A stretch of DNA of 64,000 nt from Thereva unica (Eukaryota; Arthropoda; Insecta; Diptera; Therevidae), in the NCBI GenBank assembly GCA_949987705.1, contig CATLJY010000241.1:1-64000 (forward strand), read 5' to 3'. Made by a program: the position numbers and the translations under genes. How positions within the stretch are numbered: the first letter of the stretch is position 1; each line of letters starts with the position of its first letter. The notes below the pieces were generated by a model. That model made no database searches. It had not been told where the DNA came from and saw nothing but the letters and a program-made list of their open reading frames with translations. This document shows positions 11,632 through 21,755 of the stretch, piece after piece.

Positions 11632-13200
11632 CGAGCAACTGGTTAGGTACACCATAAAAAATTATCGTTGCTCAAAAACGAGGAATTCTATTGAAATCGT
11701 TTTTAAAGATTTTAGATATGACTTTTAGGAATCCCGTTAATTTGCAGTAATTCCCAGATTCGTGGGTCATTTGGTTTTTCAGTGGGGGGCATTTATGTGA
11801 AATTGGTCAATTTTAAGTGGGGCAACTGGTTAGGTACACGGAAAAGAAACGTGTATAACAGTGAAATGTAACATTATAAATTGAAAAACTTTATTGGTAT
11901 AATGCTTTTTATTAATTAATAATGGGTATTTTTACCATTTTTTCTTATTACCTCAAATAATCTTTCTTTTATCGATTCGTACAAAGTTTGTATTATATTG
12001 GCGGGAATTTCCGTCCAATATTTTTTTACGGCTTCTTCCAACAGAGCTACGGTCTCATATTGCTTACCATTTTCATAAATTTTCTTAGTTAACCATCCCC
12101 AGAGGTTCTCGATTATGTTTAAGTCGGGTGAAAGTGATGGCCAATCCAGAACAGCAATGTTTTCAGTTTCAAACCAACGCTTGACACGACGTGCAGCATG
12201 AAAGCTGCCAAATCTTGTTCAAAAATCCAATCCGTATCTCCCATTACTTCATCGATATCGGCAGCGGCTCTCTGTAACAGCTGCACGTACTTTTCTGCAT
12301 CTTGTCTTCCTCTTAATACTCTGATATCGATAGGTCCTTTATAGGTAATGGCTCCCCAGACCATAATTGATCCTTTTCTACTATGGTGGCGTGATAAATA
12401 CTTTTCCTCCTTTCTGATGTCATGATAATAGTAAGAAAAGCCGTCAGGACCATCCAAAGAAAACCTTTTTTCGTCAGAAAAGATGACTTTCTTCCATTTG
12501 TCGTTTCAACATAAGTGTTGCCGAGCAAATTGCAGCCGGGCTTCTCTGTGTCTTTGCAGCAAAACTGGTTTTTTGATTAAGCGTCGCCGTTTTATTATCG
12601 GGCTCTGTTTTATTATCCTTCGTACCGTCCACACACTTGCCGAAGTTCCTGCTTCCAGTCCGATTTGACGTGCGGATAGTGTAGAATTGGATGCAATTTT
12701 CAAAATTCGACGCCGGTCTCTCGCAGTAGTTGCTGTTTTTATCCCTCCTTTGTAATTATTTCCATAATTTTCGGGGTTCCGAAGAAAACTGCACACCACA
12801 TTGGCACTACGACCAATTTTTACGGCTATACACCTTCCAGAAAATCCTTCATCTTTCAAGGCTACTATTTTGCCAATTTCTTCCTTTGTTAACTGCTGTT
12901 TCTTTCCCAATAGCTCAATATGTCACTTGAAACTTTATAAATCAAATATTCGCTAATTAATAATTTCAAACTTGCTGTTACGGGTCCAAAAATAACTCAT
13001 GTACCTAACCAGTTGCTCCACTTAAAATGACAAATTTCACATAAAAGCCCCCCACTAAAAAACTAAATGAACCACGAATCTGGGAATTACTGTAAATTAA
13101 CGGGATTCCTAAAAGTCATAAAATCTTTAAAAACGATTTCAATAGAATTCCTCGTTTTTGAGCAATGATAATTTTTTATGGTGTACCTAACCAGTTGCTC

Positions 13201-13201
<1 letters not shown>
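11632..13201 (-). mobile_element. Tc1-like transposon with long IR/DR ends
   Basis: Ends are inverted repeats of about 205 bp (11632-11840 and 12999-13201). Each repeat holds two copies of a CAACTGGTTAGGTACA site, one at the outer tip and one about 190 bp in, which is the IR/DR layout of some Tc1 elements. The right end abuts TA directly; the left has TTGG between the end and a TA. The single gene is a Tc1 transposase on the minus strand. The element interrupts a TA microsatellite. Confidence 0.92.
11916..12910 (-). pseudogene. Tc1 transposase (DD34E), two lesions
   Basis: About 331 codons. The N-terminal third is a paired-type DNA-binding domain (TKEEIGKIVALKDEG; then RRIIKQSPIIKRR with basic residues). 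The catalytic domain shows SDEKRF (first Asp), FEQD (second Asp) and NIIENLWGW (Glu); the second Asp and the Glu are 34 residues apart, the Tc1 spacing. A TGA replaces an expected Trp codon near 12506, and one base is missing near 12200 just after the second Asp. The normal enzyme cuts and pastes the element at TA. Confidence 0.93.

Positions 13202-13256
<55 letters not shown>
13202..13256. repeat. (TA)n microsatellite
   Basis: Near-perfect TA run immediately right of the Tc1-like element; probably the other half of the run at 11546-11624. Confidence 0.95.
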
Positions 13257-13258
<2 letters not shown>

Positions 13259-13960
13259 GCCTCGCTGCACCCATCAATGTGGTGGATGGTTACCATTCAG
13301 CTCTTTCCGCAGCATTATCCGTTGTACAATATAGGTATACGCTGACCATTTTCTAGATGACCAACCAAATGAACAACAGTTGCATATCTTTTATGAATGG
13401 CGAATGAAAGAAATTGCCATACCGCTAGATTATTGCTAACATTACGTCCCATTTAATATTGTATTTTGCCGATCGCATTTGCATTAGCAGCACCAAAAAC
13501 AGCGATGTCGCTCCCTTTCATTATATATTTGAATATGAATTTGATTGATTTGACAGAATTGCAAAATTCAACATTTATGAGGGCATTGAACGTCTTGGAC
13601 AATAATGGCGAATAGAGTACGACCCAACGATTGTCAGCTTCACAATCGTACATAACCTTCCAAGTTATCTCTTTGCCATTGACCTTATTCGGTCGACGAA
13701 GATACATTGGGTAACCATTGTTCCCGATTACATTTTCAGAAATCAATGCTCTTGAATAGCGCTTTGAATTTTTCTAACATGCATCATGATTCAGTCTCAT
13801 CACATTGTGGATTACAAGTAAAAGTTATGAACAAATCTGACGACCATATTGAAATTGGACATATGCTTTCCGACACACAATGCATCAACGATTTTCCAAC
13901 GTTCGTTTCGAACTGTATCGATTTTCTTTGCTCAACCTAACTAAAATTGATAAATTAACC
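13257..13960 (-). pseudogene. Helitron Rep domain remnant
   Basis: Two overlapping pieces match the Helitron-like N-terminal/Rep region. One, around 13790-13880, reads DLFITFTCNPQ. The other (13453-13746) has NGYPMYLRR, WVVLYSPLL and INVEFCNSVKSIKFIFKY. A third piece near 13260-13400 resembles the following conserved block (SRKWSAY). Several frameshifts and stops separate them. The CGCCTCGCTGCAC at 13257 equals the 3' stem of the Helitron at 2532. The full protein nicks and replicates Helitron ends; this copy is dead and has no helicase domain. Confidence 0.82.
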
Positions 13961-14683
13961 GCTCGGCTGCGCCAACTTTGATATTTTTTGTTCTTTTTCA
14001 CATATTCCTTTGTCGAAAACTATTAAATAAAGTCCATTTTAACATAAAAATTGGGTCAATAGCAAGAGAGGGAAGTATTGTACCTTGTTCAACAAAAATT
14101 TTTGCTTAAAAACTAACACATGCACAAATGCCTTATAGATAAAGAGACATTACTCGACCATAGCCGTTGATATCCCATCTAAAGATAATAAGTTAATCTT
14201 GGTGAAGCAAGACCCATGTACCCCGAGAGTATGATAACAAACCGGTTAACCAAGTGTTAAATATTGACCCGTGTATTAATGAGAGTAACATGTAAACGCA
14301 CTCTAACGTTACTACTGTTACGTTTCGGTTAATGCATTTATAATTTGACACCACTATCGCTGCTACAATCCTTTTTTAGAACGATTTTACTTTTTTTATT
14401 TCATTTAATAAAACAAACCGATTTCACGTACAAATCATATCAATTAAATGCGAAGAAAAAATTCCCAATAAGGATATCGACAATTCTTTTTCAAGCGCCA
14501 TTACAAAAATACCAACAGACATAATCATGAAAACTATATACATAAACCTTGCTATTGAGGTCTTCTAACATAAACCATACTCAATCAGTCATTTCATACA
14601 GCCAATTTTTCAAACATCGATTACATACAAAACAATGATTCATTTTTATATATATAGATATACATATATATATTTTTTTTTTT
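13961..14683. other. AT-rich spacer, no gene seen
   Basis: No conserved coding motif in either strand. It starts with a GC-rich CCGCTCGGCTGCGCC patch that may be another Helitron edge and ends in a short TA/T-rich tract just before the next LINE copy. Confidence 0.5.
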
Positions 14684-15723
14684 TCTACGATAATTACACT
14701 CCCTATAATTAAATGTCAAAAAACGGCCATTTTTAATGGTTTTTGAATTTTGCTGCAAAAACCTATTGACCGATATCAATGGACCAAAACTCACAATTTT
14801 TGTCTTTTTAAGCACTATTATAGTATTTTTTGTTTTCCAAAACAACATTTTTTTCGTAGCCAAAACGTGAAAAACGTGTTTTCGCTACTATTATTAGCTT
14901 TTTACCACCTGTTGCCCTGGACCAATTTTATCCAAAACACATTCATTGAATTCCGACGATTTTTCTCTTAATTATAGCCTCAAGAAATCTGTTATGTCTC
15001 CCTTTTCCCCCCTTTCCCGACTGTCTTTATATATAATTTATATATAAACACGCAATTTATACATCCATCTATTTATGGCGTTTTTTATATGTAATTTCAG
15101 GAAAAAACCTCTTTTTCGCTTAAATTAAACCACATTTTTACCTCCAAGAGCCCCAAAAACCTTCGTAGGACGCTGCAAGATACCTTAAAATTTTCGTAAA
15201 ACTATCTACTTTAATTATAAAATATAACAAAAATCCGGATTTTCCTGCATTGGGGTCCCATATTTATCAACGATATGATTTTTCATGCTACGCCTCTTAC
15301 TCGCACTCATCTTTCCCCTCGCCTGTCAAGGACTTATGCTAGCCAGAACCGCCTGTCATTGTACCAACTTACTTTAAATCGTCTAAAGAAACATATCTGT
15401 AAATTTCAACTTTACAGAATAAAGTTTATTTTAATTTACGCATAATACACCTTCAGGCTCACCTGTCAGGTACTTGTGCTCTGCTCATCGAAAACGCCTG
15501 TCAATTTTTTTGACTTAATAACAAATAAACAAAATGGTAAAAAAATTTCAACCTTACAGGGACAAGTTTTTTTTTTTTTCAAATGTTTCCTACACTTTCA
15601 AAAATATAGGGGTTGGTGACGTGGTGCCAGGCGATGGTCATTGTACTTAGGCAACTATGGCTCATCACCATAAGAATTTCTAGCCTTACAGACACACCGT
15701 TACTCGGACGGCTCACTAGCTCT
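14684..15723 (+). mobile_element. Third copy of the LINE 5' region (fragment)
   Basis: Matches 1990-2531 joined to 5136-5640 in the same orientation, with the Helitron absent. It is more diverged from the two foldback arms than they are from each other. It stops at CTCACTAGCTCT, just before the ORF2 start found in the left copy, and contains no ORF2. It provides a second empty site for the Helitron. Confidence 0.88.
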
Positions 15724-16102
15724 TGGTCTAATAGGATCGAAGCAGTGAGCACCCTCAAAAGATGTGTCAATATTAGGTAGAAGTAGAATAGTAATAGAAT
15801 AGGCAAACCAACTAAAAAGCAGAAATACCAGAACAAACAAATTTGATTATGAAGAAGCAACATGTCCAAAAATAAAAGTTGAAATTAAAAAGTTAAATAA
15901 AAAAAATAAAATAAAATAAGATAAAAAATTGAAATTAAGAATTTTAAATTAAAAATGAAATAATAATTGAAATTAAAAATAGAAATAAAGATAGAAAAAT
16001 AGAAAAAAAAAATCCAAAAAAGAATAAAAGGTACAAAAACAAAATAAAATAATTTAACATTAAACACTTGAACCTCTATGCTCCAGGGTATCCACCGACG
16101 GG
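15724..16102. other. AT-rich segment before element A
   Basis: Holds an A-rich degenerate tract (15870-16060) and no convincing gene. Because element A has a target duplication on each side, this segment was originally joined to 37020 onward. It therefore lies downstream (minus strand) of the LINE ORF1 remnant and may be its untranslated region. Confidence 0.5.
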
Positions 16103-16106
16103 CATT

Positions 16107-16202
16107 TGTTATATACTTTTTTATCACTAACTCCTGCTTCTGTTATATTTTCTTTTTTATATGTATAAATAGGACGATGTTTTTGTTTTTAATTGTTTTT
16201 AT

Positions 16203-16243
<41 letters not shown>

Positions 16244-18442
16244 GTAATATAAAGTTAGTTTAGAATTAGTTAAACTTACGGCCCTTCGCTCCTATTCACG
16301 AATGTGGAAATACTACGCATATATATCTTTTTCTTATTATAAATTTGTAGCGCACAAGTAAAATAACCCTTTTTTTTTTCAAAACTAGCTTTCCTTTTCA
16401 AACAAAACTGATATTATTTTAAATAAGGCTTGTGGCCCTTCACTTATGTTCGCTAGGGTTAAAACAAAACAACAATTATATTTCGTATCATAAATTTGTA
16501 GCGCACAAGTAAAATAACTTTTATCGAAAGTAGTTTTCCTTTTCAAACAGGACTGATACTATTTTAAATAGGACTTATGGCCCTTCACTTATCTTCACTA
16601 GGGTTAAAACAAAATTACTATTATATTTCTTATTATAAATTTGTAGCGCACAAGTAAGATAACTTTTATCAAAAATAGCTTTCCTTTTCAAACAAAACTG
16701 ATATTATTTTAAATAAGGCTTGTGGCCCTTCACTTATGTTCGCTAGGGTTAAAACAAAACAACAATTATATTTCGTATCATAAATTTGTAGCGCACAAGT
16801 AAAATAACTTTTATCGAAAGTAGTTTTCCTTTTCAAACAGGACTGATACTATTTTAAATAGGACTTATGGCCCTTCACTTATGTTCACTAGGGTTAAAAC
16901 AAAATTACTATTATATTTCTTATTATAAATTTGTAGCGCACAAGTAAGATAACTTTTATCAAAAATAGCTTTTCTTTTCAAACAAAACGGATATTATTTT
17001 AAATAGGACTTATGGCCCTTCACTTATGTTCATAAGGTTTAAAACAAAATTACTATTATATTTCTTATTATAAATTTGTAGCGCACAAGTAAGATAACTT
17101 TTATCAAAAATAGCTTTTCTTCTCAAACAAAACTGATACTATTTTAAATAGGACTTATGGCCCTTCACTTATGTTCATTAGGTTTAAAACAAAATTACTA
17201 TTATATTTCTTATTATAAATTTGTAGCGCACAAGTAAGATAACTTTTATCAAAAATAGCTTTTCTTTTCAAACAAAACGGATATTATTTTAAATAGGACT
17301 TATGGCCCTTCACTTATGTTCATTAGGTTTAAAACAAAATTACTATTATGTTTCTTATTATAAATTTGTAGCGCACAAGTAAGATAACTTTTATCAAAAA
17401 TAGCTTTTTTTTTTTCAAACAAAACTGATACTATTTTAAATAGGACTTATTGCCCTTCACTTATGTTCATTAGGTTTAAAACAAAATTACTATTATATTT
17501 CTTATTATAAATTTGTAGCGCACAAGTAAGATAACTTTTATCAAAAATAGCTTTTCTTTTCAAACAAAACGGATATTATTTTAAATAGGACTTATGGCCC
17601 TTCACTTATGTTCATTAGGTTTAAAACAAAATTACTATTATGTTTCTTATTATAAATTTGTAGCGCACAAGTAAGATAACTTTTATCAAAAATAGCTTCT
17701 TTTTTTTCAAACAAAACTGATACTATTTTAAATAGGACTTATGGCCCTTCACTTATGTTCATTAGGTTTAAAACAAAATTACTATTATGTTTCTTATTAT
17801 AAATTTGTAGCGCACAAGTAAGATAACTTTTATCAAAAATAGCTTTTCTTTTCAAACAAAACTGATACTATTTTAAATAGGACTTATGGTCCTTCACTTA
17901 TGTTCACTTTAAAAACAATCCACCGCCGCCGATGATGGCTCAAAAAAAAACTCAACTGTTCAAAATTATAATCCCCAAAAATCCGCAACCGCCGACGACC
18001 GTGGTTAAGACAACACTTGACAAAATCAAATTTTCACCCGCCGGTGGTGGCATGGAAAATTGTCCACCGGCTGGGAAAAACGCGCCCTTGAACTTTTTCC
18101 CACCTGCGCAACTTGCTTACCGCGCGTTTCTCACGCAGCGTATTGCAAGTTGCGCTAGATCGGGTGGGTCAAGTTTCGTTATATTTTAGACGTTTTTAAA
18201 TTAGCCCCCAAAGGATATTATGAAGTGATTCCCAAGTTGAGGATTTTCACTTGCTTGCATTTCTCATAATTCTTGGAAATCTCTTTGCACATTAAAATGT
18301 CGTTAAATGTCTTTGAGCATTAAGAAGTTTCTCCCAACGTAACCCGATACCTCTGCTGATAAGGTATTGGGTTTTCGTTCGGTACTTGTGCTGGCGAGTT
18401 GTTTATTAGACTTTTTTTTTGTGTCTTTTTTTTTATGTAACA
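16107..18442 (-). repeat. Element A 3' LTR (2336 bp)
   Basis: Same ends and order of blocks as the other LTR but 746 bp longer, mostly because it has 11 instead of 6 copies of the internal repeat. A GC-rich hairpin (18106-18116 with 18145-18155) follows the repeats. Outside the repeats the two LTRs look almost identical, so the insertion is young. Confidence 0.95.
16341..17910. repeat. Tandem 145-bp repeats in the 3' LTR (11 units)
   Basis: Units begin AAATTTGTAGCGCACAAGTA at about 16341, 16492, 16637, 16782, 16927, 17072, 17217, 17362, 17509, 17654 and 17801. A two-unit block (16492-16781) is repeated at once, which shows growth by unequal exchange. Such arrays inside an LTR may act as an enhancer. 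Confidence 0.93.
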
Positions 18443-18453
18443 CTCCTTGGGGG
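18443..18453 (-). promoter_or_regulatory. Element A polypurine tract
   Basis: On the minus strand CCCCCAAGGAG directly precedes the 3' LTR start, the position of the plus-strand primer. Confidence 0.65.
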
Positions 18454-18608
18454 TACCGAAAAGAACAAGGCGTCGTCGTGAAACAAAGGCGTCTTGTTCG
18501 TTTGAAATTCTTTGGTTTTGTTTACGTTGCCTTTTCTGGGGTGATAAGGGGCTCGAGATTTGTCCGTTTGTGGCATGTCTTCAGTTGCAGTTTAACGTCT
18601 GTAGCATT

Positions 18609-19315
18609 ATGAGGTAAGTTCCCTGGTAGATTTTCGTATTTATATTTATTTACAAAAAAAAATTTTTTTCTATCTTGTTTTCAGTGATTCAATGGAAAGA
18701 TCTTTGTATGAGGAGGCGCACCACCAGCGGGAGTTGGCCCGGGTGCTGAAGGAGAAGGCGAAGTTGGATCAAGAGGAGGCCTTCCACCGGGCTTCGTTGG
18801 CCCGGGCTCAAAAGGACTTGGCCAGGATGAGACGCCGTGCCCTCCGTGAACGGGGGGGGCAAAACGCTTCGCGTATGGTGGCTTTTGGGAGGCCCGTGCG
18901 GGGCGGTGGCGCGTCTTCTTCTTCTTGTTCCGGGCCCCGCGCTCCCCGGACCATGGGTCCCTGGGACCCCGTGGCTGACTCTGCTAGGAGGAGGGCAGCG
19001 AATACTCCCTTGTACCCTCCTGACTTGTCGGATGACGACTCTGGCGGTTTCGATGATTGGACTGGTGGTTCCGTTCGAGAGGAGAGCGCTCCCCGCCATG
19101 TGGGGCCCTGGAACCCCATTGCTGACGCCCTTGCTTCGATGAGGGCTTTGGAGGTCGACTCGTCCAGGACCGGGGAGGCCAGTAGCATCTTTAGCGAGAA
19201 CCCTCCCCGGACCGGGGAGGGCAGCGGGTGCAACACCACTGTGGAGGACCCGGAGGAATATTTGACCGGCCAGTCCCACAACTCCTCCACCCCGGACAAT
19301 CTTGACTTGGATTAA
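18609..19315 (+). CDS. Antisense spliced gene of element A (unknown function)
   Basis: Not recognised. It runs opposite to gag-pol-env, between env and the 3' LTR. ATGAG at 18609-18613 is followed by a GTAAGT donor; the acceptor TTTTCAG ends at 18684, and joining gives ATG AGT GAT TCA in frame with a 207-codon frame, 211 codons in all. The predicted protein has a charged coiled-coil helix (about residues 10-58), a basic patch, a Ser/Gly stretch, then two copies of a GPW(D/N)P(V/I)AD motif (about 93 and 142) around an acidic block DLSDDDSGGFDDW, and an acidic C-terminus. It has no signal peptide or membrane segment. GC content is much higher than in the surroundings. A role in regulating the element is only a guess, by analogy to antisense genes of some retroviruses and plant Ty3 elements. 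Confidence 0.72.
18614..18684 (+). other. 71-nt intron of the antisense gene
   Basis: Starts GTAAGT, ends with a pyrimidine-rich TATCTTGTTTTCAG. The length is typical of short fly introns. It splits the second codon; without splicing, the first ATG would run into intron stops. Confidence 0.72.
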
Positions 19316-19355
19316 GTCCGGGGATGGATAGAATACCCAAAAATGTATGGTATTA

Positions 19356-19361
19356 AATAAA
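19356..19361 (+). terminator. Poly(A) signal of the antisense gene
   Basis: AATAAA 41 nt after the TAA stop, followed by a T-rich tract, on the same strand as the antisense gene. Confidence 0.6.
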
Positions 19362-19820
19362 AAAATTTTTGGAAAATTTTTTTTTTTATTTTGTAGTTTG
19401 TTTTTTTTTTGTGTTATTTTTCAGCTTGTCTAGGGGCGCCTGGGGGTTCTTGCTTTCAGGGTGTTTGTTTTCAGGGCTTCACGACGCTTAGGAGGGGGAG
19501 ATTTTTTAGGTAAGTATTGTGGTACCGCCGGTGGGGCGCGTGGTAGTTGGGAGGGGGGGGGGGGGCTGTTTGTCCCTCTCATTTTCTTTTTTATCTATTT
19601 TACTGGGAGATTTCCTAGGGGTTTTGGAGGGTGGCTGTTTGTCCCCCCCCCCTTTTTGTCTTCATATGGCTATTTCGCGATGTATCCCTGTGTATCAGGA
19701 ATTTTGTTTATTTTTCATCGGGCATGGTGGTTAGGTAATTATTGTGGTCCCGCCGCGGTGCGTGCGGTAAAGGGTTGGTTGGGTGCCATAGGTGGTACGT
19801 TACGGGGCCTATCCCGTAGC
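19362..19820. other. Non-coding region between antisense gene and env
   Basis: GC-rich with long G and C runs. Two related blocks (about 19507-19590 and 19630-19790) share TAGGTAA(G/T)TATTGTGG and GGCTGTTTGTCCC. Several TTTCAG and one TTAG/GTAAGT motif on the plus strand could be further splice sites. No convincing frame is seen. Confidence 0.55.
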
Positions 19821-21725
19821 TTATACTAATTGCATGGAAGAGGTCCTGGGTAAGGTGTGTGAGCGGCTAAGCGGCCTGGGTTCGGAGGGTTCTGCCGTGG
19901 CTGCGTTGTGTGTTGGTTCCGATTGCATTGGGACCCCTACTGGAGCCATTTGGTCCTCGGAGGTGGTTCTCTCATCCGGAGGACTTGCATTTCCGGACCT
20001 TCTGGTACATGCAGAACGGGCCATAGCCGCTAGTAACGGTATGCTTTTGTAGCATGTATACCCTATGAGTACCAGTAAAAGGGTGCCACTGAGCGAGATG
20101 GCCGCTGTGGATTGGGTGTGAGTGCGTTCCCATGTTAGGTGATTCAACTGCGAGTAGATATCTTGCAGGGGCCTTGTGCCTTCCTGAATAATTTTGTTCG
20201 TATCGTCACCTGTGAGTAATTTTATGGGTTCGCCGGGAGATGAAAATGTTGGCCCTGTCCTTTTGGCGGATTCAGCTATATTTAATGTGTCTATTGCCGG
20301 GAAGTATGGTGGTTCTAGTATTTGGGTGGTTCGCGTTGAATGCCCGTTGTACATAAGGATCTTGTCTTCCACTTGTACTTGGCACGGTTGATTAACCCTT
20401 AGTATTCCGTGCTTGCCGATTCTTATTGTATGATTAATTTTATCACACGAGATGCGGAACATCTTAGGTGTACTTAATGAATATAACCACGTGTTCGTTT
20501 GTGCCAACTTTGTTATTATATTTTGGGGATTGTCATTGGCTCTTATGGGGCAATCCACCTTTTCCCTTAGGGGGTTGTAGAGGAGCTTTATAATACATTC
20601 CTTTGTATTGGTAGAAAGTACCATAGGGACCTTTAACAGTCCTATGAAGGTGTTGGTCTTTAGGTTCTCCGTGGCTCGTTGTAGGGCTTTTGCCTCTTGG
20701 GGGTGGAAGAGTATGAACTTTTCGGCCTTGAACTCGGAGGCGACATGTGAGTATGGAATGTCGGGAATCAATGAGTACCCTTCCGCAGTATTTAGCGGGA
20801 AGACTGTAACTTGATGGTATTGCATTTTGGGTAAATTAAAAATTGGTAGGGTTATTTTTATTACCAGTTTGTCCTGAATGAGGAGTGCTCGTAGTTGTGT
20901 AACCTCAGGCAAGAGTGGGGTGCATTCTTCGCATTCCGGGTTCGTTTTGGAGTAAATTTTTGACAGTGTACCGGGCGAGATTAGAAGGGGGTGGATTTTG
21001 TTGTCTGCACTCGCAAGGATTATATCGAGGAGCGCTTGTTGTCTGGTTTCTATTTCGGACACCTGCATTAGTAGGTCCGTAACTATCCCTTGCCTTAGTA
21101 GGGTATTATATAGGCCCTCGGTCTCGTTCTGCAGTTTCCCCATCTGCTGAGTTATTTGATCTTGCCGATCTACAAGCGCGATTAACGGTTTTTGAATATC
21201 CCGCAGGGTATTGTTTACTACTGTGATCTGTCGTTTTTCGAGTTCTACTAAAGCTTTCTCGTTACTTTCTAACTCACTTAATCTACTATAAATTTCCTGG
21301 GAGTCGTCCGTGTCCATGGTCCCGAACAGGTAATGTAATGCATGTCCAATGCCGTCGAATAGTGACCTTTTAGGTCGGCTTCTGGGTACCAGTTCCCGTA
21401 TCGTTTTGGTACGGTCCTTAATATGGGTGATAATCGAGTGAATGTGTTTCTGTTGGGCCGCGCAGAGTACGGTGGAGTCGCTGGAACATAATTGATGGAC
21501 CAGCTTCTCGGCTTGTTCCGTTAATTCAGTGTGCACCTCCAACTCGTGTAGGTCGAGTTCGGTGATCACCTTCCATGTCTGATGATATAGCCACACTTCT
21601 CCCACGTGTTCGATAAGGACTCCCGTAGCCTTGATTGGGGTGAATGTATACGGCATGGGTCCGAGCTCGCTCGTGGCCATTTGTATAAGTAGTAGTACAA
21701 TTAGCGTCCGCATGGTGCGCTGCAA
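19821..21725 (-). CDS. env: Element A Env glycoprotein, intact
   Basis: 634 residues. A hydrophobic signal segment (about 6-18) leads the protein. A furin-type RSRPKR at 115-120 is followed by a conserved SLFDGIGHALHYLFGT block, as in gypsy-type Env proteins, which are related to baculovirus F fusion proteins. Heptad-like helices follow, then Cys-rich CEECTP, a transmembrane segment at about 541-566 and a tail of roughly 67 residues that ends RTSSMQLV. The frame has no stop. It begins about 30 nt after the pol stop and in this group is usually made from a spliced RNA. It would sit in membranes and may allow transfer between cells, but no activity can be inferred from sequence alone. Confidence 0.93.
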   Translation of the reverse strand: MQRTMRTLIVLLLIQMATSELGPMPYTFTPIKATGVLIEHVGEVWLYHQTWKVITELDLHELEVHTELTEQAEKLVHQLCSSDSTVLCAAQQKHIHSIITHIKDRTKTIRELVPRSRPKRSLFDGIGHALHYLFGTMDTDDSQEIYSRLSELESNEKALVELEKRQITVVNNTLRDIQKPLIALVDRQDQITQQMGKLQNETEGLYNTLLRQGIVTDLLMQVSEIETRQQALLDIILASADNKIHPLLISPGTLSKIYSKTNPECEECTPLLPEVTQLRALLIQDKLVIKITLPIFNLPKMQYHQVTVFPLNTAEGYSLIPDIPYSHVASEFKAEKFILFHPQEAKALQRATENLKTNTFIGLLKVPMVLSTNTKECIIKLLYNPLREKVDCPIRANDNPQNIITKLAQTNTWLYSLSTPKMFRISCDKINHTIRIGKHGILRVNQPCQVQVEDKILMYNGHSTRTTQILEPPYFPAIDTLNIAESAKRTGPTFSSPGEPIKLLTGDDTNKIIQEGTRPLQDIYSQLNHLTWERTHTQSTAAISLSGTLLLVLIGYTCYKSIPLLAAMARSACTRRSGNASPPDERTTSEDQMAPVGVPMQSEPTHNAATAEPSEPRPLSRSHTLPRTSSMQLV

Positions 21726-21755
21726 TTAAATTATAAATAGGAGATTAGTTTTGGC

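Noticed and set aside
16341..17910. Regular repeats resembling a CRISPR array
   Set aside because: Units are about 145 bp with no distinct spacers, the array is inside an LTR, and the DNA is eukaryotic.
17932..18189. 85-codon plus-strand frame, also at 36508-36765
   Set aside because: Present in both LTRs of element A only because LTRs are copies; it lies over the GC-rich hairpin block and has no domain.
18689..19299. Minus-strand frames of 196 and 163 codons
   Set aside because: They overlap the spliced plus-strand gene. The high GC content leaves few stops on either strand. The plus strand alone has splice sites, coiled-coil structure and a poly(A) signal.
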